Origin: Echinostoma caproni
Lineage: Eukaryota > Platyhelminthes > Trematoda > Plagiorchiida > Echinostomatidae
Length of the DNA stretch: 26,892 nucleotides
NCBI GenBank assembly: GCA_900618425.1
Contig: UZAN01043377.1
Span: 14,946 to 41,837 of the forward strand
Reading direction: 5' to 3'
The translations under genes and the position numbers were made by a program. Positions within the stretch are counted from its first letter, which is position 1. Each line of letters starts with the position of its first letter. Positions 20,595-26,892 of the stretch are shown one piece after another. The notes under the pieces were generated by a model. The model saw only the letters and a program-made list of their open reading frames with translations. It was not told the origin of the DNA and ran no database searches.

Positions 20595-21010
20595 TATTGT
20601 CCGCAACAGAATCTTACTTGAACGTATACTGAACATTTGGGATAATCGTAATTTTGTTGATATATTCTTTTTCGGTCATGATAACGACTCTTTGTTTACT
20701 GTCTGGTTTAGGCACCAATAAATGTGAACGAACACTTGAGTGCTCAGTGTTCAGAAACACGGAATAGATTGATGACAAAAGTTGCTGTGAAATGTTTGTA
20801 GAGTCCGCTTCGTTTAAGACCGCATAGCGAATTCAAGTGAATCCGTTGTAACTTCAAGTGAATCCGCCATAACTTCATGTGACGACCTAGATGATCAAAC
20901 GTAGCCGAATTATCGAATTTGTGGTCAATAGATTTTGGCAAGATTGTGCTTCAACAATGGTCAGCTGACAGTGAAAATATGAACGGATACTCGACCATCA
21001 ATCATTTATA
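20595..21010 (-). mobile_element. Penelope-like element 3, inverted 5' fragment
   Basis: The reverse complement of this block matches 17654-18004 plus 18411-18475 of element 2 almost end to end. It is uninterrupted, which is how the insertion in element 2 could be delimited. On the minus strand it encodes QRVVIMTEKEYINKITIIPN, the N-terminal portion that precedes the RT core in Penelope-like proteins. A 65-codon frame (20941-20744) covers the upstream part. It contains a 21-bp tandem duplication (20832-20873) absent from element 2. With element 2 it forms a widely spaced inverted repeat. Confidence 0.8.
20832..20873. repeat. 21-bp in-frame tandem duplication
   Basis: TTCAAGTGAATCCG followed by TTGTAAC (20832-20852), and the same 14 bases followed by CCATAAC (20853-20873). 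A third unit begins at 20874 and decays after seven bases. On the minus strand it gives the seven-residue repeat WRIHLKL and QRIHLNS. The corresponding place in element 2 (about 17800) has no duplication. Confidence 0.8.
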
Positions 21011-24000
21011 ATTGGGCCCGTGATGGATAAGTAAAACACGGACACACAGCAACTACGATCTACAGGTCGAAATACTGATGACATGGCACGTTTCTACCCC
21101 AGACCGGTAGTGAGGGAACTGAAATATCACCATGATCTCAGTAATGAGTCACGATAGCAAAATCCTTAAAAACGGAACACACTTTTTTAGCTGACGCCTT
21201 GTTCAGTGTAGGCCTAATTCTATCAGAACCCCGGGATAACGACAGCACAAACGTTCGAACGAAAACAGAATAAGACACGTCAAGCCAAATGAGAGGATAA
21301 TGGAAGAGTGAGCAAACGTGCGGAAAATGGAAGTAAATATGCGGTGATCAAAGAAGTAAGCTTGATGTGGGAAAACAATGAGATGTAAAAGAGGTACGAT
21401 ACATGTAAAGAGAAGGTAGTCTATGTCACCAGATGAGCATTTATTGCAGAAGAAAAACTGGTTACGAGTGATTCGCTCTAAACGCTCTGTTGAATAAAAG
21501 TATTCCATAAACCATGAGGTAATTCCACCCCTTTCGCTCCGGACAGACGCTTGACGGCGACAGGTCACTCGATCGTTCGTGTAATCGCTCACACTCAGCT
21601 TAAACAAATATCTTGTGAATACTTCCGAGATTTGAAACCCAGTGATAGTGCTTCTGTTTGGGCTATGGCCTTCGCTGACGATTAGCAATTTTGTTTATTG
21701 AACAGCACAGTGAAATTCACCGATCACTGAGCCATTTTATCCGGTCAGAAAGTTAGGCATACAGTAAGGTCTGCGTCAACTAGTGTACTTGTTCATGTCT
21801 TAGATCGATCACGGCTGGCGACGTGAACGTGTTTTTCCAACGTAGCAACACAGCATGGCTGACTTTTGGCATAGAAACTGCGAAGTTAATTTGAAGAGAC
21901 GAAGGTTATGTTCAAAATCGATCGATGGTATTAGTATTATAAATGTGTCAAACACTTGTTTGAGCCCAGACTGTGTGAAAAACAAATCACATCAGAACCA
22001 AGTTTGTGCCAAAGAAATTAGTCCGTGATTTGATTGCGGGCGGAATATTGCCGGGTTAGCTACGCCGAAGGTGAATTCTCTCATGGGATTCACAGCTGGA
22101 GTCTTTGGCAAGCCAAAGCGTGACCGGCAAGGGCGCTGGGCGGTGTTTGAAAACCGCTTCTATAATGCTTCGGAACATAAGCTCTTTTGACGGGATCAGA
22201 TACATCCAAAAAGTGTAATACTCTTCGATGCCTCTGCTACAAACAAGGTGTGTGTGATTTGGAAGAAGAGTTTTGATTCAGATCTCCCGAGGTGAACTGC
22301 CAATGGTTCTCCGACAAGGATGTTGGCTTTTAGTTCTCACAATTTAACCTGAAAAAACCTCCGCCACGGGAAGGTGGTGAGCAGGGCTTCGGTAAATCCA
22401 AGGAAGGGGTGAACAGTTGCAAACCCAGACACATACCTACCCATAATGAGGCTTCCGGAGGCGCCAATTAATGGCAGAATAAATATTCCTTTGATCACTT
22501 CCACCTACCAACGGCACTGACGGTTGTGTTTCGATATGTACACCCGTTAGTAGAATCCTGAAGTACGATTGCCATCCACAATTGCCCTGATCTCAGCTTC
22601 ATCCTGTTGTTGAACAACGCTCAAGTAAATTGTGCTACAATCAGCGAAAGATTGAAAGTGTCCTCATTTTCGATAACGCGTATAAAAGGTGTACAATCTA
22701 ATACAGCTAATACCAGAACATTCCATTTGTTAGCTACCACCGCAGCCTTATTTATGACCCAATCGAAGTTTTCATAACATTGAAATAGAATCACACAGCA
22801 TAGTGTCCGAACGATGCACTACAATGGTTCAAAGGAACAACAAAAACGATTCACCAAGACCAACAGTCAGAGACTGTGTACCTCATGGTACTGAGGAATA
22901 TTTCCCCTCGAAGTTTGACCCCTTATGATCGCCACTGTAGAACATGCAACAAATTGCCCTCATGAACTGGTCTGCATTTTGATAATGGGCTTTCACAAGA
23001 ACTAGAAGTATCCTAAAATCTTGTTTTGAATGTTGCACAATGTACCTGAATGTGGTTCTATGGGAGGTAGAGGAGATAGACTGAAAACCTCATCTGCGAT
23101 TTGGGGCATCAGATCATGTAGCAAGTGAAGTTCAGTTTAGCTGATGATGGCAATGACGATAGCAACGATGGTGGATTAACATGATAAAAGGGTCGTTACG
23201 AGTGTGGTAGTATAAAACCAAGTATATCCAGAGAGGTAGGATATCCGCCTACGCAAATACTCGTTCGAATTGCCTAGCCGTGAGAGGTTGGAGAGAAGAC
23301 ACAATGCTACAGTTGTTTGTGCCTCACAATCGCCCAGTTTGGAAATATCAACGGATGACCTGCTGACAGGATAAAAGCGTTTATTGTTTCTCTCAACCAT
23401 GTCAAAATCGTTATCACTTCAGCCCGTCGGACATTTCGACCAACAGCATATTTCAATCCCGACAGAACCGTAAAATCAATGACGAGCGTTTGTTAAACTT
23501 TACGTCTGGTGTCCAGTACATAGTCCATTGTCATCACAGAAAACACGTCAAATTCCTCGTCGAAGGTTACATCAAAAATCTCACATGTTCTGAGTATCAG
23601 TATCTCCATGTTGTACATATTGTTCACTATAATGACGTGTTCAGAAGCGCCCGAAAACTGGCCACTACCATCCCGAGTAGCGTAATAAAACCTAGTATAA
23701 TCACTGCATCATCGCACGCTGAAGACAAGAGCATAGTACGTTCGAAAGTAACCTAATTGGACTGACGATTGGAAAGAAATTCCATGTAATCACATAAATG
23801 CATGAGCGTTCACGTTCGTGAAACTATCCAGTCATTAGAACACGAACAGAATAATCTGTTAGCAACCTGCTACCATAACAACTCTCGATCAATGCGAAAT
23901 CCGTATACCTGATTATTCCCGGATAACGTTTCACCTCTGCGATATCCCTCGGGCATTAGTGTATCGGTCGCATTTACCACAATGGTTTAGTCGCAGTCGC

Positions 24001-24270
24001 CGATGTGCTTTCGACTCTATGATCTCATGTTTGAGCCAACCATAGCCAAGCAACTCTGTTGGCAGATGTCGTTCCTGTCGTCCTGTTCAACACTATGCCT
24101 AACCTGGAGGGGCCTATGGGGTCCTGCGATTTAAGTTACCGGTTTACATGATGGCACAGTAAGTCCTACTCCCCGTCAGCTGATCATCACACTACGATGA
24201 TAAACAAAACAAAATAACCGCAAGGTCGACTGAACACCAAACCAACTTCAATCACAAAACAAAACGGCTC
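21011..24270. other. intergenic stretch upstream of the tubulin 3' end, nothing recognised
   Basis: No transposon motif or gene family was recognised in any frame. Open frames of note are 161 codons at 21203-21688 (-), 88 at 23490-23756 (+) and 74 at 23176-23400 (-). The 22330-22470 stretch is GC-richer (KKPPPREGGEQGFGKSK in one frame) and could be a degraded coding fragment, but it is too short to name. Confidence 0.45.
21203..21688 (-). other. 161-codon open frame, unidentified
   Basis: The longest unexplained frame apart from tubulin and the transposons. The predicted product is 161 residues, basic at the N-terminal side (RRQASVRSERGG), with two hydrophobic stretches in the second half (CIVPLLHLIVF and SIILSFGLTCLILFSF). 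No family recognised. About one frame this long is expected by chance in 27 kb read in six frames, so it may be meaningless. It does not join plausibly to other exons by eye. Confidence 0.2.
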
Positions 24271-24290
24271 CCACAAAGGGTCATACACGT

Positions 24291-24296
24291 TTTATT
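24291..24296 (-). terminator. poly(A) signal of alpha-tubulin
   Basis: AATAAA on the minus strand, 20 bases past the stop codon (TAA at 24319-24317). With cleavage usually 10-30 bases further on, the 3' UTR would be only about 35-55 nt. Confidence 0.75.
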
Positions 24297-24316
24297 CTGA
24301 AATACAATCGAGATAT

Positions 24317-26815
24317 TTAAAAATCATCATCCTGTGCACTATCCAATCCAACTTCTTCATAATCTTTCTCTAATGAAGCCAGGTCTTCACGTGCTTCGGA
24401 AAACTCACCCTCTTCCATTCCTTCACCCACATACCAGTGCACAAACGCCCGCTTCGCATACATCAGATCGAATTTTCGATCCAAACGCGCCCAGGCTTCC
24501 GCGATTGCTGTCGTGTTGCTCAGCATACACACAGCTCGTTGCACTTTCGCAAGATCACCACCAGGCACCACAGCCGGGGCCTGTGAGTTCAGACCAACCT
24601 TGAAACCAGTTGGACACCAGTCAACAAATTGAACCGACTTGCGTGTTTTGATTTGCGAGATCGCTGCGTTCACATCTTTCGGTATGACATCGCCTCGGTA
24701 AAGCAAACAACAAGCCATATACTTCCCGTTGCGCGGATCGCATTTCACCATCTGGTTGGCCGGGTCGAAACAAGCAAAGGTGATTTCGTTCACACTAAAT
24801 TGTTCGTGGAACGCTCGATCGGCGGAGATTATTGGTGCGTAAGTGGACAGAGGGAAGTGAATTCGTGGGTACGGGACCAGATTGGTTTGGAACTCGTTCA
24901 GATCCACATTCAGCGCACCGTCAAATCGAAGTGAAGCTGTCACTGAGCTAACCACCTGACTGATCAGCCTATTCAACGAGGCGTATGACGGACGATCGAC
25001 GGACAGACTGCGACGGCAGATCTCGTAAATTGCCTCGTTATCCACCATGAATGTGCAATCCGTGTGCTCTAACGTGGTGTGCGTCGTCAAGATGGAGTTG
25101 TATGGTTCGACCACCGCGGTCGAAATGTTGGGAGCCGGATAGATGGCGAATTCCAGCTTCACCTTCTTCCCATACTCCACCGTCAAGCGCTCCATCAGCA
25201 ATGAGCTAAACCCGGATCCTGTGCCACCTCCGAACGAATGGAACAGCAAGAAACCTTGCAGTCCGGTACAACGATCCGCCAGTTTACGAATGCGATCAAT
25301 CACTTGATCGATTAGCTCCTTCCCAACAGTGTAGTGACCACGTGCGTAATTGTTGGCTGCGTCTTCTTTGCCTGTGATCATCTGCTCAGGGTGAAACAGT
25401 TGTCGATATTGTCCAGTTCGGATCTCGTCTACTACCGATGGCTCCAAATCCACGAACACTGCACGTGGGACGTACTGACCAGCTCCCGTAGAACTGAAAA
25501 ACGCTGTAAACGAGTCATCCTTCAGCGAATCATCCACCGACTTCCCGTCTGGCGCGATACCGTGCTCAAGACAGTAGAGTTCCCAACACGCATTACCGAT
25601 TTGCACTCCGGCTTGACCAACATGAATATTGATACATTCGCGCTGAAATAGAGAACAAAAAATGACGGGTACTCAAACAGTATGGGGGTGAAAAAATGTC
25701 AGACGATATTCCTCATCAGAGCCGTAACCCACTGCCGATATCAACCCTTAAACCCATGGGGAGAAAATTGCAATCGACAACCAAGGCATAATGGAGATTC
25801 TGTAGAATTCTAGAGACTGTCGCATTGCCAGCCTTGATACAGTTGCAGTTTGATCGGCCGTCCTCGCATAGTTGCGGTTCCCTCCGACAGACAATCTAGA
25901 AATAGGATTTCTTCACATTAATCACCAGTAGATGAATCCAACTAGTAGAAGGAACCCCACACATTCAGAAACGTGAACAGCGAAAGATATGCATCTAAAA
26001 CCCGAATGTTACTGTTTTTAACACCTTGAAACGTATTGTTCCGCATTGCAATTAAATTTAAGATGGACACATTTTTTGTTGGAAATGATGTGGAATGGGT
26101 TGCAACTAGGAATGCGGATGCCTGTTTTCTCCGAGCTAGAAGTGTTGCCCTCAGACGTTTCGTAGTCTGGCTTTGCAACATCATCAGTGCAACTTCAGGG
26201 AAGCCTAGTCTGACTATGAGACGCCTGCGAGCAAAACTTCCAGCTCGGAGAACACACTAACATACACAATTATTGTACCAAGATAATTAACAGCCCATGA
26301 ACGAACTGGACAGTCGCCATCGGTTCAAGCCACTAGTCGCCAAGCGTATCACTTACAGACAGACTTTCGTCGACCGTGTCTCAAGGGTTTTGAACTGAAA
26401 TGCTTCAATGTTTGCAATAGATACACAATACAATGTTTTTCTAACACAAACAGAATCAGATTGGATCAAATGGTAAAGCTATCCTAGTGTGGATCCTGTG
26501 GAGAAACGACATTAGATTACGACAGCTTACTATCAACACAAGCAACACCTCATGCTGTGATCACGTTGGAATGAATCAGTCCTCCATTAGTGTGTGCGGT
26601 CAGATAAAAGTTTATCGACGAGCACCATTGACTACGCCAACAACAATAGCGATTTGGCGGCGCCCATTTTTGCATCAAATAACCAACCATGACTAGATTT
26701 TCTGCATTAAAATTGTACCCTGAAATCACATATGAACTATTGAAATGGGGTAAAAGTCGATAAACACAATAAGCAGTTCATATACGAAATGCACACATTT
26801 CATGGAACTCACCAT
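24317..26815 (-). CDS. alpha-tubulin (spliced: 26815-26813, 25642-24317)
   Basis: Alpha-tubulin, the GTP-binding subunit that pairs with beta-tubulin to build microtubules. Exon 2 (25642-24317) starts with [18 protein letters not shown] straight after a pyrimidine-rich TCTCTATTTCAG acceptor. The missing Met is supplied by exon 1, ATG|GTGAGT at 26815-26813. An intron right after the start codon is common in alpha-tubulins. The product is 442 residues against about 450. GGGTGSG (nucleotide binding) is near 139-145. [10 protein letters not shown] near 246-255 keeps the catalytic Glu of the T7 loop, and WCPTGFKVG and the [20 protein letters not shown] region are intact. It is odd in the K40 loop ([15 protein letters not shown], three residues short, no Lys at 40) and in the tail (LDSAQDDDF: no Glu, terminal Phe). 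No stops or frameshifts, so it is probably functional. Confidence 0.95.
25643..26812 (-). other. alpha-tubulin intron 1
   Basis: A phase-0 intron of 1170 bp between the start codon and Arg2, with donor GTGAGT (26812-26807) and acceptor TTTCAG (25648-25643) on the minus strand. It contains the foldback repeat at 26127-26252 and otherwise unremarkable AT-rich DNA. The short open frames inside it (25942-26184 - and 26036-26260 +) overlap the foldback and are not genes. Confidence 0.85.
26127..26252 (-). repeat. foldback repeat with hammerhead-like core, inside tubulin intron
   Basis: The left arm 26127-26173 and right arm 26201-26252 are imperfect reverse complements (TTCTCCGAGCT-GAAGT matches AACTTCCAGCTCGGAGAA), with a 27-bp centre. 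Read on the minus strand, the centre and left arm contain CTGATGA (26187-26181), then 18 bases, then CGAAAC (26162-26157) directly followed by GTC (26156-26154). GAAG-TTGC before the box can pair with GCAA-CA-CTTC after the triplet as stem I. I cannot form stem II, and stem III has no loop. It may be a MITE-like foldback or a degenerate hammerhead repeat. Confidence 0.55.
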
Positions 26816-26892
26816 GTTGTGACGCAGGTAAGAGGAGCGAGCAGACCACGGGTGAGCCAACTGTGCAATGTCGTCCCAGTTCTGCCCTGATC
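26813..26892 (-). other. alpha-tubulin exon 1: start codon and 5' UTR (or more)
   Basis: ATG at 26815-26813 is the last codon before the donor site. The 77 bases upstream to the window edge would be 5' UTR. The promoter is outside the window. This upstream stretch is open in frame with the ATG for all 25 available codons and reads protein-like (QNWDDIAQLAHPW). An in-frame extension or a different upstream exon cannot be excluded from this window. Confidence 0.7.

Noticed and set aside
24334..25651. Plus-strand open frames of 89-105 codons opposite the tubulin exon
   Set aside because: They are antisense shadows of the strongly coding alpha-tubulin exon and have no motif of their own.
25705..25735. 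Hammerhead core from CTGATGAGGAATATCGTC on the minus strand
   Set aside because: It lacks the GAAA box. The string is only half a motif.
25942..26260. Genes inside the tubulin intron (80 codons -, 74 codons +)
   Set aside because: Both frames read through the foldback repeat. Symmetric frames over an inverted repeat are expected.
1..26892. CRISPR array, bacterial operon or integrated virus
   Set aside because: No spaced direct repeats, no prokaryotic gene layout, and all polymerase-like sequences are cellular LINE or Penelope-type reverse transcriptases.

Overview
This looks like eukaryotic DNA from a flatworm, most likely a digenean fluke and perhaps a fasciolid. Three things point that way: one intron-containing alpha-tubulin gene; decayed RTE-type, CR1-type and Penelope-type retroelements of the kinds known from trematodes; and tRNA-headed short repeats carrying hammerhead-ribozyme-like cores, an architecture known from the schistosome Sm-alpha repeats. 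The species call is inference. Nothing here suggests bacterial operons, phage or CRISPR. A 786-base run of N (15396-16181) marks a scaffold gap, and there are single Ns at 8518 and 10115.

Layout. Positions 1-150 are the 3' end of an RTE-type LINE, and a second copy of that end, with a GC-richer leader-like stretch before it, lies at about 4360-4915. Positions 151-4358 hold no gene I can support. A tRNA-derived SINE with a hammerhead-like core lies at 5327-5541 (+), and a second, different tRNA-headed unit with its own hammerhead-like core lies at about 6757-6915 (-). Positions 7010-10240 are a nearly full-length but dead RTE-type LINE (APE-like endonuclease, then reverse transcriptase), split by a 259-bp insertion flanked by an 8-bp direct repeat. 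Positions 10555-14100 hold at least three broken CR1-like LINE copies, all on + and head to tail. After the gap, 17050-21010 is a nest of Penelope-like elements: a 3' half-RT fragment, then a longer copy with N-terminal, RT and GIY-YIG parts that is interrupted by another copy of the SINE, then an inverted 5' fragment. From 21011 to 24270 I recognise nothing.

The only gene I consider functional is alpha-tubulin on the minus strand: exon 2 is 24317-25642, a 1170-bp intron follows upstream, and the start codon alone sits in exon 1 at 26813-26815. It encodes 442 residues. It is divergent in the two segments that carry most alpha-tubulin modifications: the K40 loop is shortened and rewritten, and the C-terminal tail is short, has no glutamate and ends in Phe. 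Its intron contains a foldback repeat that also shows a hammerhead-like core.

The elements do not form a pathway. They are a layered insertion record: the SINE inserted into a Penelope-like element, and an unknown 259-bp element inserted into the RTE LINE. The most interesting thread is the recurrence of small self-cleaving-ribozyme-like cores in three structurally different repeats within 27 kb.
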